Both the position numbers and the translations under genes were made by a program. A stretch of DNA of 64,000 bases from PALSA-968 sp964387075 (GTDB lineage: Bacteria > Bacteroidota > Bacteroidia > B-17B0 > Aurantibacillaceae). Below the pieces are notes generated by a model. That model saw only the letters and a list, made by a program, of their open reading frames with translations. It did not search any database and was not told the origin of the DNA. Position 1 is the first letter of the stretch. Each line of letters opens with the position of its first letter. Below are positions 15,750 through 24,119 of the stretch, piece after piece. The stretch lies in contig CAYLVB010000007.1 in the NCBI GenBank assembly GCA_964387075.1, positions 124,001 through 188,000 on the forward strand, in the 5' to 3' direction.

Positions 15750-16993
15750 TGTGTATACCTTTGGTTCAAGACATTAATTATCGTTGAAGAATTACTCGAA
15801 GGTGTTGTAGAAATAGGTGTATAGGACATGGTCTGACCCGTTGGGCATGGCTTTGTGGAAATGATAAGCGCGGTATTGGCCCCGCTAACTTCGAATCCTT
15901 CCTGTAAAATCACAAAATCCTGGCCGGCCAAATGATGCGTATTGCTATTAAACACCGCGCTGCCTCCGGACCCTCCTATAGTAAGGTCTTGCCAAAGTGT
16001 ATCGGCATAGGTCGAAGAACTTGTGTTTAAAAAGGTTTTCGAGATGCAATTATATTTCAACTGGTATGCTTTAATATAATCAATGTCATAATTAAAGGGC
16101 TGTTGAGTATTAACAGTATCATACGCAATGCAAAACTGGAAAGAAGGCATGTATACATCCGCAATTATATTCATAGCCGTCATGTCACCCACGTAAGTCA
16201 AATTATCCGCGTAACGCCTGAACATATCATTATCGTCATAATAAAAATCCGCGTAATCGGGAGTCCATTCACACCCAGAAACATGCCACGTTCCACCATT
16301 ATTAGTTGTATTGGCCGGATCGGTAAATGGATCAGAATAAATTTGATTTCCTATGAATGTTGTAGAAGAACTTGTAAGCCGATAGGCTGTATTCGGGCCT
16401 TTTTTCCAATCACTTCCTCTCTGCTCATAAATATCAATCTCACTCCAGTAAGTGTTGGCATCATTGGCCCATAACCAGAAATTCGGGCCATAAGAATTGA
16501 TCGATGAACTGTTAATATTACTAAGTCTATACTTAATCTCGAAATACCCAAATTTAAATTTATACTTACTATATAGCATTGCAGTAGTATATTTAAATTC
16601 TTTTGGAATAATGGTATCCGGATTGGCGGAATAATCCCAAATGTACCCTTGTACAGGAGTGGATTCCCTTTTACATTTAAGCGTGTGGTATCCCGTCCCT
16701 ACTGTGTCGTAACCTCTATTGGCGTTTATGTTAGCTCCATATGGATAATTGAACGCCAGTGGAACAATTGAGTCTGGAAATGTCACGGTACAAGCGGGAT
16801 ACATTCGGTCAGAATTATTAAAAGTTGAAGACCAGGGATATTGAGGAAACCACTGCGTTGTATCAAGACTCAGGGCATCAAACTCATCGAAGAATTTTAA
16901 TTCGTAAAGAGGATCCTGGGAAAGCTGCTGGGCTCTATGTTGTGTTGCAAGGTGCATGCAAACGATGATCAGTATATAATGCAATTTACGCAT
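15746..16993 (-). CDS. GH16-family glycoside hydrolase-like secreted protein
   Basis: 415 residues with a signal peptide (about 1-21). The GH16 beta-jelly-roll core starts at LKFFDEFDALSLDTTQW. FKFGYFEIKYRLS is the family strand before the active site, and SEIDIYEQRG (about 184-189) contains the catalytic ExDxxE pattern with both glutamates and the aspartate intact. GH16 enzymes cut beta-1,3/1,4-glucans, agars or carrageenans; the substrate is not readable here. After residue ~310, LAGQDFVILQEGFEVSGAN resembles the 3-coathanger stack module seen on secreted Bacteroidota proteins. No T9SS CTD is obvious at the extreme C-terminus. Middle gene of the operon, 35 bp after the S74 gene. Confidence 0.85.
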   Translation of the reverse strand: MRKLHYILIIVCMHLATQHRAQQLSQDPLYELKFFDEFDALSLDTTQWFPQYPWSSTFNNSDRMYPACTVTFPDSIVPLAFNYPYGANINANRGYDTVGTGYHTLKCKRESTPVQGYIWDYSANPDTIIPKEFKYTTAMLYSKYKFKFGYFEIKYRLSNINSSSINSYGPNFWLWANDANTYWSEIDIYEQRGSDWKKGPNTAYRLTSSSTTFIGNQIYSDPFTDPANTTNNGGTWHVSGCEWTPDYADFYYDDNDMFRRYADNLTYVGDMTAMNIIADVYMPSFQFCIAYDTVNTQQPFNYDIDYIKAYQLKYNCISKTFLNTSSSTYADTLWQDLTIGGSGGSAVFNSNTHHLAGQDFVILQEGFEVSGANTALIISTKPCPTGQTMSYTPISTTPSSNSSTIINVLNQRYTQ

Positions 16994-17028
16994 AATTTTT
17001 TGTTTTAAAAAGTTAAACTCCTACCCTT

Positions 17029-18570
17029 TTATTCTGTAAGGATCATTTTCTTAGTGTCGATCTCCTGCCCATCGATGATCAGGCTGTAATGGTACATGCC
17101 GGCAATCAATTCTTTTGCGTTTATTGTAAGGAACGTTTCGCCTTTTGCGTTTATTGGCATAGTTTTCTTTAAAGCTCCTGTAAGATCAAAGATCAGCAGG
17201 CTCGCGGCTCTACTTTGTTCAGGTATATGGCATTTTATGGTGGTCACCTGGTTAAATGGATTGGGAATGTTTTGCCAGAGTTTCGCTCCGGGCACCAGGT
17301 TCTCGCTGCCAGATTGAGAAGTGTTTTTCTTATCTTCCGAATTAATACTTCGTTGACCTACACTACAACAAGCACTAAGCTGCTGCCGGAGACTGGCTAC
17401 CGTATCACATACTTCCTGTAGGGCCTTGATGATAGAGGGTATAAATTCGGAGTAACGCAGGCCATAGAGGCAATTTGAATTTTGAGGCTTATCAACTCCG
17501 CTGAAATCGTAATTGAGCGATTGAGCGGCCTGCTCCACTTCCTGGGCAATAAGACCTGAAAAAGTAATTGCTTCCACCGGATAAGTTGCAGGAGCCCCAA
17601 CGCTATCAACTTGAACGCCCATTATTTGATTTTCTTTTTTTACGTCGTATTTATATGTTACAGGACGCAATTTTTTTATGAAGGAGAGCCCCGGTACATT
17701 TTCCTGGATATTTTTCTTGACGCGTTGATCTGAATATGTTGAGAAAGAAACCTGGCCTGCTATTGTTTGAATCGACGTATTACCAATTGCCATGTAGTTT
17801 GAAGCCGTGGCCAACGAAAGATAGCCCAGGGCCGTTGAATTGCTGTACGTGGAACCACTTGAAATATTTGCCGAATAACCTATTAAGGTGTTGTTTGAAC
17901 TTGTAGTGACGTTTATTCCCGCCTGGGTTCCAATTGCAGTATTACCAGTGCCGGAAGTAGTGTTTAGCAATGCCTGGTAACCAACACCTGAATTGTATTG
18001 TCCCGTGCTTTTGTTCAACGCCGCGTATCCAACCGCGGTAGAGGCTCCGTTTGAGGTGTTTGCCATCATAGCTTTGCCTCCAAATGCGGTATTATTGTTT
18101 CCTGAAGTATTCAAGGTTAAAGCATAAGCCCCGAATGCAGAATTACCAATTCCCGACGTGTTTGCATGCAAAGCGCTATCTCCAAATGCATCATTTAGAT
18201 ATCCGCTTGTGGTACTTTTAAGAGCCTTATACCCGAATGCATTATTGGGAGTTGAAGTTGAAGATGTAACTGTGTAAAGGGCCTGATAACCAAAGGCACT
18301 GTTGTGCTTGGCCGTATTACTGTTACCTGCCTCAGGGCCAACGAAAATGCAGTCGCTTTTATTATTTTGCCAAAGTACGTATTTACCATTTATACGATAT
18401 CCTCTTTTCACGCTATCAACATTGACGTCGCCAGCCTTTACATCGATCTGGTAATTCGGACTTGAACTTGTGCTGCCAAAGGCCATTTTGCCTCCGGGAT
18501 AGATCTTAGCCTGAGCATTAAGCAGAAAAGTAGCAAGCATAAAGCTCACCGTTAAAGTTAATTTTTTCAT
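17029..18570 (-). CDS. Secreted fibre-like protein: head-type repeats, S74 chaperone domain and T9SS-type C-terminus
   Basis: 513 residues from the ATG at 18570 (MKKLTLTVSFMLATFLL, a signal peptide). The open frame extends 29 codons further but covers the promoter. Residues of about 75-265 are ~20-residue repeats (NTAFGYxAL.NTSG, GNTAIGTQAG), like left-handed YadA-head or tail-fibre repeats that trimerise. YSDQRVKKNI (about 278) to SLRQQL is a Peptidase_S74 intramolecular chaperone domain, starting with the Ser used for self-cleavage in phage endosialidases; it normally helps a trimeric beta-helix fold. The C-terminus (LWQNIPNPFNQVTTIKC ... KKMILTE) looks like a T9SS type A domain, odd for a protein expected to cut itself. 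First gene of the operon, facing an XRE regulator. Confidence 0.85.
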   Translation of the reverse strand: MKKLTLTVSFMLATFLLNAQAKIYPGGKMAFGSTSSSPNYQIDVKAGDVNVDSVKRGYRINGKYVLWQNNKSDCIFVGPEAGNSNTAKHNSAFGYQALYTVTSSTSTPNNAFGYKALKSTTSGYLNDAFGDSALHANTSGIGNSAFGAYALTLNTSGNNNTAFGGKAMMANTSNGASTAVGYAALNKSTGQYNSGVGYQALLNTTSGTGNTAIGTQAGINVTTSSNNTLIGYSANISSGSTYSNSTALGYLSLATASNYMAIGNTSIQTIAGQVSFSTYSDQRVKKNIQENVPGLSFIKKLRPVTYKYDVKKENQIMGVQVDSVGAPATYPVEAITFSGLIAQEVEQAAQSLNYDFSGVDKPQNSNCLYGLRYSEFIPSIIKALQEVCDTVASLRQQLSACCSVGQRSINSEDKKNTSQSGSENLVPGAKLWQNIPNPFNQVTTIKCHIPEQSRAASLLIFDLTGALKKTMPINAKGETFLTINAKELIAGMYHYSLIIDGQEIDTKKMILTE

Positions 18571-18593
18571 ATGTATTGATTGTTGGTTTGAGG

Positions 18594-18601
18594 CAAATGT
18601 A
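18594..18601 (-). promoter_or_regulatory. TAnnTTTG -7 box of the S74-GH16-kelch operon
   Basis: On the minus strand TACATTTG matches the consensus exactly and ends 23 bases before the ATG at 18570. The palindrome at 18617-18632 covers the position where the -33 element should be. Confidence 0.6.
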
Positions 18602-18616
18602 TAACAATTCTCAACA

Positions 18617-18632
18617 TAGGACGCGAGTCCTA
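18617..18632. promoter_or_regulatory. Candidate operator TAGGAC-GCGA-GTCCTA
   Basis: A perfect inverted repeat with 6-bp arms and a 4-base spacer lies in the divergent gap between the S74 operon and the XRE gene. It overlaps the -33 region of the operon promoter, where a bound regulator would act. Binding by the neighbouring XRE protein is inferred from position only. Confidence 0.45.
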
Positions 18633-18666
18633 CATTATTTTTTTGTAATATCGTCATAATTGTTGT

Positions 18667-18888
18667 GTGAAATCTTCCGAGAAAGAAGCCGCTCAGCAGT
18701 TAGGTAAACGTATTGTTAAATTACGTAACCAAAAAAGCTTTTCTCAGGCGGACCTGGCCTATGAAGCGGATATTGATCTCAGCGCGCTTAGTCGTATTGA
18801 AAGAGGCTTGGTGAACGTTACCTTATCAAGCTTACTCAAGATAGCTTTTGCCTTAAAAATTAAACCTAAGGATCTTTTCGATTTTTAG
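18667..18888 (+). CDS. Small XRE-family transcriptional regulator
   Basis: 73 residues, GTG start. It is a single Cro/C1-type helix-turn-helix: KLRNQKSFSQADLAYEADID (helices 1-2) and SALSRIERGLVNVTLSSL (recognition helix and following turn), ending FALKIKPKDLFDF. There is no sensor or dimerisation domain, as in many autoregulated 70-80-residue XRE proteins. It is divergent from the S74-GH16-kelch operon, with a palindrome in between, which makes that operon its likely target. It could instead be an orphan antitoxin-like regulator, but no toxin gene is next to it; hflX converges 1 bp downstream. Confidence 0.85.
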   Translation: MKSSEKEAAQQLGKRIVKLRNQKSFSQADLAYEADIDLSALSRIERGLVNVTLSSLLKIAFALKIKPKDLFDF

Positions 18889-18889
18889 A

Positions 18890-20089
18890 TCAGTACAACA
18901 AACTATTATACGGATACCGCTTCATGTGCAGCTCTTTCACTTTATCGTAAAGCATTTTTTTCAGCTCGTCGATGTTGTTCTTTTGGGTGGCGGAAATAAA
19001 AACGCTTAGGCCATCCGTTTTGTTCATCCAGGTCAGCTTTAATTCGGAGAGGGTGATGTTTTCTTTGGTGGAAGGCGTGAGATCATCTTCTTCCTTGGGC
19101 ACAAAACTGTAAGCGTCGATCTTATTGAACACGGTAATGATCAATTTATCGCCTGCACCTATGTCGTGCAGCGTATTGGTTACCGTTTGCATGTGGTCTT
19201 CGAACTGCGGGTGAGAAATATCCACCACGTGCACCAACACATCCGCCTCGCGCACTTCGTCGAGAGTAGATTTAAAGGATTCCACCAGTTGCGTAGGAAG
19301 CTTCCGGATAAAACCCACAGTATCACTCAAAAGGAAAGGCAGATTCTCGATCACCACTTTTCTAACCGTAGTATCCAGCGTAGCAAACAGTTTATTCTCG
19401 GCAAAAACCTCGCTCTTGCTCAGCAAATTCATGATGGTCGACTTACCCACGTTGGTATAACCCACCAGCGCCACGCGTATCATCTCGCCACGGTTCTTGC
19501 GCTGCGTGGCCATTTGCCGGTCAATTAGCTCAAGTTCCTTTTTCAGCAAAGAAATTCGGTCGCGAATATTCCTTCGGTCGGTCTCTATCTCCTTCTCTCC
19601 CGCTCCACCGCGCGTGCCTGTTCCCCCGCGCTGTCGCTCTAAGTGCGTCCACATGCCGGTTAACCTTGGTAACAAATACTGGTAGCGGGCCAATTCCACC
19701 TGTGTGCGCGCATGCGCTGTTCTCGCCCTTCCGGCAAATATCTCTAAAATTAAAACCGTGCGGTCTAAGATCTTTCGCTCCAGCTCTTTCTCCAGGTTGC
19801 GCTGTTGCGAAGGGCTCAGTTCATCATCAAACACCAGCACATCAATGTCATTCTCCTTTACGAAGGCTTTTATCTCCTGCACCTTTCCCCTTCCCACAAA
19901 GGTGGACTTATCGGGTTTCTCTAAACGCTGCGTGAATTGCTTTACGGGTATCAAACCGTCGGTCTCCACCAAAAAAGAGAGCTCATCCAGGTATTCCTGC
20001 GCTTTCTCGGCTTCCTGGCCTTTGGTGATCAATCCTATTAAAATGGCCCGCCGCTGTTTTGGCGCCGTGCTTTCCGGTTTTTTGCCCAT
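18890..20089 (-). CDS. hflX: Ribosome-associated GTPase HflX
   Basis: 399 residues. The N-terminal HflX domain (to about 185) contains FVGRGKVQEIKAFV and DDELSPSQQRNLE, followed by the glycine-rich RGGTGTRGGAGEKEIETDRR linker. The G domain has the G1 loop GYTNVGKST (about 206-214), G3 DTVGFIRKLP and G4 NKID. HflX binds the ribosomal E/A-site region, splits stalled 70S ribosomes under stress and hydrolyses GTP and ATP. It follows the cytochrome gene with a 6-bp gap, so both probably share the TATTTTTG promoter at 20717-20710. Confidence 0.95.
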   Translation of the reverse strand: MGKKPESTAPKQRRAILIGLITKGQEAEKAQEYLDELSFLVETDGLIPVKQFTQRLEKPDKSTFVGRGKVQEIKAFVKENDIDVLVFDDELSPSQQRNLEKELERKILDRTVLILEIFAGRARTAHARTQVELARYQYLLPRLTGMWTHLERQRGGTGTRGGAGEKEIETDRRNIRDRISLLKKELELIDRQMATQRKNRGEMIRVALVGYTNVGKSTIMNLLSKSEVFAENKLFATLDTTVRKVVIENLPFLLSDTVGFIRKLPTQLVESFKSTLDEVREADVLVHVVDISHPQFEDHMQTVTNTLHDIGAGDKLIITVFNKIDAYSFVPKEEDDLTPSTKENITLSELKLTWMNKTDGLSVFISATQKNNIDELKKMLYDKVKELHMKRYPYNSLLY

Positions 20090-20095
20090 TACAAA

Positions 20096-20695
20096 TTACT
20101 TCCCCTTGATCTTCTCGTTCACGTATCCTGCCACTTCCTTAGCCTGTTCGGGCGTCAAATTGGTCTTGGGCATAAGATTACGACCATTCAGGATGATACT
20201 TGTTATACTATCCACAGAAAGTTGCGTGGCTGACATATCCGATGCGCCCGAAAGTCCCAGCTTGCCATCCTTACCGTGGCAGGTACCGCAATTGTTTACA
20301 TAAAGCTCTTCGGTATTGGCCCCACCTTTAGCTTCGTTCTTCTTGGCCGACATTTCGGCCAGTCCAAAAGCGGCTGTAAGACAAAGAAATGATAAAAGAG
20401 CCAGCATTTTATTGCCTTTCTTAAAGCCGATAATGGCCAAGGGTATAGAAAGGAACACCAATGAGATCTTGATGATGAGCATCATTTTTATCTCGGCCAC
20501 CTGGGTCATCAGGTAAATACCCGTTCCGAGGAACAGGAAGCTGATGATCATCTCAAATACCTTCAGTTTTTTGCTGATGGATTGCAATTGCTCTTTTTTG
20601 TTGGCCAGCAAAAGGATGGTCTTTACAAAATAGATCAGGAAGAAAAGTGTAACTACTACAAAGTGGGTTTTCTTCAATATTTCGAAAGTCGTCAT
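20096..20695 (-). CDS. Membrane-anchored cytochrome c: four-helix SirB-like part fused to a class I heme domain
   Basis: 199 residues. Four hydrophobic helices occupy residues of about 8-118 (FVVVTLFFLIYFVKTILLL; MIISFLFLGTGIYLMT; MLIIKISLVFLSIPLAIIG; MLALLSFLCLTAAFGLAE), a layout like SirB. A periplasmic cytochrome c follows, with the covalent heme motif CGTCH (about 135-139) and a likely Met axial ligand in NLMPKTNLTPEQ (about 177). It could pass electrons in a respiratory or redox-repair branch; the partner is unknown. It is co-transcribed with hflX, which gives no functional clue. Confidence 0.8.
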   Translation of the reverse strand: MTTFEILKKTHFVVVTLFFLIYFVKTILLLANKKEQLQSISKKLKVFEMIISFLFLGTGIYLMTQVAEIKMMLIIKISLVFLSIPLAIIGFKKGNKMLALLSFLCLTAAFGLAEMSAKKNEAKGGANTEELYVNNCGTCHGKDGKLGLSGASDMSATQLSVDSITSIILNGRNLMPKTNLTPEQAKEVAGYVNEKIKGK

Positions 20696-20709
20696 ACGTG
20701 TATTTTTCC

Positions 20710-20717
20710 CAAAAATA
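20710..20717 (-). promoter_or_regulatory. TAnnTTTG -7 box for the cytochrome-hflX unit
   Basis: Minus-strand TATTTTTG ends 14 bases before the ATG at 20695. TTG copies lie about 15 bases upstream of it, slightly close for a -33 element. Confidence 0.5.
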
Positions 20718-20762
20718 CTTCAAATTATTCAATAATGATTGCTTCCCGGGCCAGGGTTCCAA

Positions 20763-20787
20763 TTGCACGCATATTGTCTTATCTTTG
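20763..20787 (+). promoter_or_regulatory. Promoter of tRNA-Arg
   Basis: TTG at 20763 and TATCTTTG at 20780-20787 (exact TAnnTTTG), 17 bases apart start to start, end 15 bases before the mature tRNA 5' end. Confidence 0.65.
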
Positions 20788-20802
20788 TCGGGCTGAATTT
20801 AA

Positions 20803-20876
20803 GACCCCGTAGCTCAACTGGATAGAGTGTTGGCCTCCGGAGCCAAAGGTTGCGCGTTCGACTCGCGCCGGGGTCA
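20803..20876 (+). tRNA. tRNA-Arg (anticodon CCG)
   Basis: 74 bases. The acceptor stem GACCCCG/CGGGGTC is perfect, with discriminator A at 20876. The D loop (AGCTCAACTGGATAGAGT), anticodon loop CTCCGGA flanked by TTGGC/GCCAA, and GTTCGACTC T-loop all fold. CCA is not encoded. Confidence 0.95.
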
Positions 20877-20973
20877 CAATTCAACCTACATTTATTTCAT
20901 TTACAGGCACCATTTCGGGCTTTAGGCAAGCAAAAAAACAATATATTTATGGGGTCTTTTAATACTAAAAAGT

Positions 20974-20989
20974 ATGAACTAACGTTCAT
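20974..20989. promoter_or_regulatory. Inverted repeat ATGAAC-TAAC-GTTCAT just before porZ
   Basis: Perfect 6-bp arms and a 4-base spacer end 6 bases before the porZ ATG. It could be an operator or a 5' leader hairpin that occludes the start. The rest of the tRNA-porZ gap (20877-20973) shows nothing recognisable. Confidence 0.35.
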
Positions 20990-20995
20990 TGGACG

Positions 20996-23392
20996 ATGAA
21001 AAGAAGCCTCCTCTCATTTCTTCTACTGCTTACCCTCCTTTCAGGGGCCCAAAACGCCCTGAGATCGTATCAATGGCGCGATCACCTTTCTTATAACAAA
21101 GCCTACTCCGTAACCACCCAGGGCAATAAGATCTTCGCTGTGGGCAACGAGTGTGCCTTTTCATACAATAAGAACGACAATTCTTACGAACGCCTCAACA
21201 AAGTATACGGTTTTTCTGATATCGAACCGTCCCTCATCCGCAACAATCCGTATAATAACGCGCTGGTGATCATTTACAAGAACTCCAACATCGATGTGCT
21301 TAAAGATGGCGTTATCACCAACGTGGGGGATCTCTTCCGGAAACAGAATATTGGAGATAAGACCATCAACTCCGTAACTTTTAATGGAGATCTGGCCTAC
21401 ATTGCCTGCGGCTTCGGGATTGTCGTACTTGATACAAAGACCAACGAATTCAAGGATACTTACATTATTGGCCCTAACGGCGTAAACCTTTTTGTTTACC
21501 AGGTCGCCTTGTCGAATACGGATATTTACGCGGCTACAAGATCAGGGCTTTTTAAGGCATCGCTAAGTTCACCTAATCTTTCAAGTTATACCAACTGGAG
21601 TAAGGTAACCTCAGGGCTTCCAACAGGCGTGTACAATGGTGTAGTTTATTTTGGAGGAGACATCATTACAAGCTACTCCCGCTTCCTCACCACTAATCAA
21701 ACCATCGACATGCAGGATACCCTGTTCCAGTTCGATGGCACTACCTGGAGCAAATACTTCCCTAATGGTCCTTCTGACGGTATTCGCAAGATCAATGTCT
21801 CGCAGGATAAAAAAACATTCATGATCCAGGATAGTTACGGCTTTGTGGCCTACGACACTTTGGGAAATACCACAATACGCTATTGGGGCGATTTTTTCTA
21901 TACGGGAAGCTGGCATGGAACACTCGACGTGGTGCCCGATGTAACCGAAGCCGGCACTTTCTGGCTCGCTGATCAAAAGGGATTGTACAAAGTAAAAGGA
22001 ACTCCGCTGGTAGACCCCATATTCAATTATAAGATCAATGGCCCCGAACCCACATTTGCTAGCACCGCATCTGCCAACATGGCCATCCTGGAAAATAAGT
22101 TGATCATGGCGCCCGCTTTTCTCGACCTGGGAATGTTCAACTCCTACAACCAGGATAATGTTTTCACCTTTACTGATAATGCGTGGGCCACCACCACAAA
22201 AACCAGCTCTACTGCCAACTTTGATATCAATTGCGTGGCCTTTGATATTAACGACAAGAACCATTATTACGCCGGAGCCTGGTGGAACGGTGTAATTGAA
22301 TATGTAAATGATGTGGAGGTTAACCGATACGATTATGCCAATACAGCAAGCGGTTTGCACGAGACCGATTACTCGGGCAGTACCGTAACACGCGTGGGCG
22401 CCCTGGCAACCGACAAAGACAATAACCTTTGGGTTGGAATGGGTGAAACACAGCGCCTTTTAAGCGTAAAACCTGCCGGCACCAATAATTTTATCTCGCT
22501 CGACTTTACCAATATCAATATGGTTGGAAGCGTTTCGGGTCCATTGCCGCGTGTAAGCAAAGTGATGATCGATTCAACCAAACAGGTTTGGGCGCTGGCC
22601 TATGGGGTAGGTATTTTCGTGTATAAATTCAACGGCAATTTTGACCAGCCTAATTCCTCTAACGCTAAAAAGATCACCAACGCCGTTGACAAGGGCGGGC
22701 TTGCCAGCAACGAGGTGATCAGCATCGCCGAAGATAAGAACGGCGACATTTGGGTTGGGACGGATAAAGGCATCTCTGTTTTTTATAATCCCGAAAGCAT
22801 TTTTGAGCAGGCCAACGGGTGGGACGCGCAACCTATTTATATTGAACAGGACGGAAAAACACAATTGCTTTTACAGACCGAAGAGGTTTCATCCATCGCT
22901 GTCGACGGTGCCAACAACAAATGGTGCGGCACCCGCTCCGGAGGTGTTTATTGTTTTTCGGAAGATGGTCAAAAAGAACTTTACCATTTCACCACCGAGA
23001 ACAGTCCGCTCTTTTCAAACACCATTACAGATATTAAAGTGAACCCAAAAACAGGAGAAGTATTCATTGGCACCGATAAAGGGGTGATCTCCTTTCAGAA
23101 CATCATTACAGAGGGATACGAGAAATTCACGGATGTATATGCTTATCCAAATCCCGTAAAGCCCAATTACGATGGCCCCATATTGATACACGGCATGGTG
23201 AACGGAGCAGTAGTGAAGATCGTGGATGTTACGGGCAATTTTGTTTACGAGACCACCGCGAAGGGCGGCCAGGCGGTTTGGGACGGCAAGGATTTTAAAG
23301 GCAGGCGCGCCGCTACGGGCGTTTACATCGTTCTCTGCGCAGTTTCCGATGGATCGGATAAGGTGATGACCAAAATCCTGTTGCTTAACTGA
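20996..23392 (+). CDS. porZ: Type IX secretion system surface protein PorZ
   Basis: 798 residues with a signal peptide (MKRSLLSFLLLLTLLSGAQ). Most of the protein is two tandem beta-propellers of two-component-regulator type, with blades such as ISIAEDKNGDIWVGTDKGIS and SIAVDGANNKWCGTRSGGVYCF. The last ~85 residues (VYAYPNPVKPNYDGPI ... TKILLLN) are a T9SS C-terminal domain. Length and architecture match PorZ (about 780 residues in Porphyromonas), part of the cell-surface attachment complex that supplies anionic LPS to the sortase PorU. recO lies immediately downstream, an arrangement I recall as common in Bacteroidota, which supports the call. A generic propeller T9SS cargo protein is the alternative. 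Confidence 0.8.
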   Translation: MKRSLLSFLLLLTLLSGAQNALRSYQWRDHLSYNKAYSVTTQGNKIFAVGNECAFSYNKNDNSYERLNKVYGFSDIEPSLIRNNPYNNALVIIYKNSNIDVLKDGVITNVGDLFRKQNIGDKTINSVTFNGDLAYIACGFGIVVLDTKTNEFKDTYIIGPNGVNLFVYQVALSNTDIYAATRSGLFKASLSSPNLSSYTNWSKVTSGLPTGVYNGVVYFGGDIITSYSRFLTTNQTIDMQDTLFQFDGTTWSKYFPNGPSDGIRKINVSQDKKTFMIQDSYGFVAYDTLGNTTIRYWGDFFYTGSWHGTLDVVPDVTEAGTFWLADQKGLYKVKGTPLVDPIFNYKINGPEPTFASTASANMAILENKLIMAPAFLDLGMFNSYNQDNVFTFTDNAWATTTKTSSTANFDINCVAFDINDKNHYYAGAWWNGVIEYVNDVEVNRYDYANTASGLHETDYSGSTVTRVGALATDKDNNLWVGMGETQRLLSVKPAGTNNFISLDFTNINMVGSVSGPLPRVSKVMIDSTKQVWALAYGVGIFVYKFNGNFDQPNSSNAKKITNAVDKGGLASNEVISIAEDKNGDIWVGTDKGISVFYNPESIFEQANGWDAQPIYIEQDGKTQLLLQTEEVSSIAVDGANNKWCGTRSGGVYCFSEDGQKELYHFTTENSPLFSNTITDIKVNPKTGEVFIGTDKGVISFQNIITEGYEKFTDVYAYPNPVKPNYDGPILIHGMVNGAVVKIVDVTGNFVYETTAKGGQAVWDGKDFKGRRAATGVYIVLCAVSDGSDKVMTKILLLN

Positions 23393-23396
23393 TCTC

Positions 23397-24119
23397 ATGC
23401 CGCAAAGCACCCAGGGCATCATCCTGCAGCATACCAAATACAGGGATAAAAAAAGTATTCTCAAAATTTACACTTTACAGCATGGCCTGCAAAGCTACGC
23501 CGTAAATGTAGGGCACAGCAAGACATCGAAGATACGGGCGGCGCATATTGCGCCCCTTAATCAGATAGAATTCATAGAGCACACCCGGAAGAACCGAGAG
23601 ATACAGCTGATCACCGAGATCCGGCTGCAATACATCTACCAAAACCTTTTTGCCGACCTAGCCAGGAATTGCCTTGCTTCCTTCATCAATGAAGTATTGA
23701 TCAAGTGCCTGAAAGAGCATCAGCCCGGCGAGGAGCTTTATTTCTTTGTGGCCATCAAGTTAAAATCTCTGGATACCACAGAGAAGAGCGTTTCTAATTT
23801 CCATCTTTTCTTTTTACTGGAACTGGCCGACCACATGGGATTTTATCCCAACAATAACTACACGGACAAGAACTGTCTTTTTGATCTTGAGGGAGGTGTG
23901 TTCACCGATAAAGTCCCGATGCACATGTATTATGCGGATAGTGAAACCTCTTTTCACCTGAGCCAATTGATCAAAAGCGCTGAGGAGAAAAAGGAGTTTA
24001 CCTGCACAGGGCAAATACGATCTGAGCTTTTGAATTTACTCTTACTATTCTACAAATTACACGTACCGGGCTTTGGCGAGGTGAAGTCGCTACCGGTGCT
24101 AAAGGAGTTGCTGGCTTAG
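23397..24119 (+). CDS. recO: DNA repair protein RecO
   Basis: 240 residues. It starts with the RecO OB-fold (TQGIILQHTKYRDKKSILKIYT ... VGHSKTSK), followed by the mainly helical C-terminal domain (LADLARNCLASFINEVL; FFLLELADHMGFYP). RecO loads RecA onto SSB-coated DNA with RecR. The Cys4 zinc site found in some RecO proteins is not visible. The ATG is 4 bases after the porZ stop, so it is in the porZ operon. Its stop shares the 4 bases TTAG with the stop of the convergent lytic transglycosylase gene. Confidence 0.9.
   Translation: MPQSTQGIILQHTKYRDKKSILKIYTLQHGLQSYAVNVGHSKTSKIRAAHIAPLNQIEFIEHTRKNREIQLITEIRLQYIYQNLFADLARNCLASFINEVLIKCLKEHQPGEELYFFVAIKLKSLDTTEKSVSNFHLFFLLELADHMGFYPNNNYTDKNCLFDLEGGVFTDKVPMHMYYADSETSFHLSQLIKSAEEKKEFTCTGQIRSELLNLLLLFYKLHVPGFGEVKSLPVLKELLA

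Noticed and set aside
14526..18888. Prophage or phage tail module, suggested by the S74/tail-fibre domain
   Set aside because: No capsid, terminase, integrase or other tail genes are present; the neighbours are T9SS and glycoside hydrolase proteins with signal peptides.
18667..18888. XRE gene as the antitoxin of a HipA- or RelE-type toxin pair
   Set aside because: No toxin gene is adjacent; the neighbours are a surface operon and hflX.
21611..22360. 249-codon open frame antisense to porZ
   Set aside because: No family resemblance, and porZ is well supported across the same bases on the other strand.
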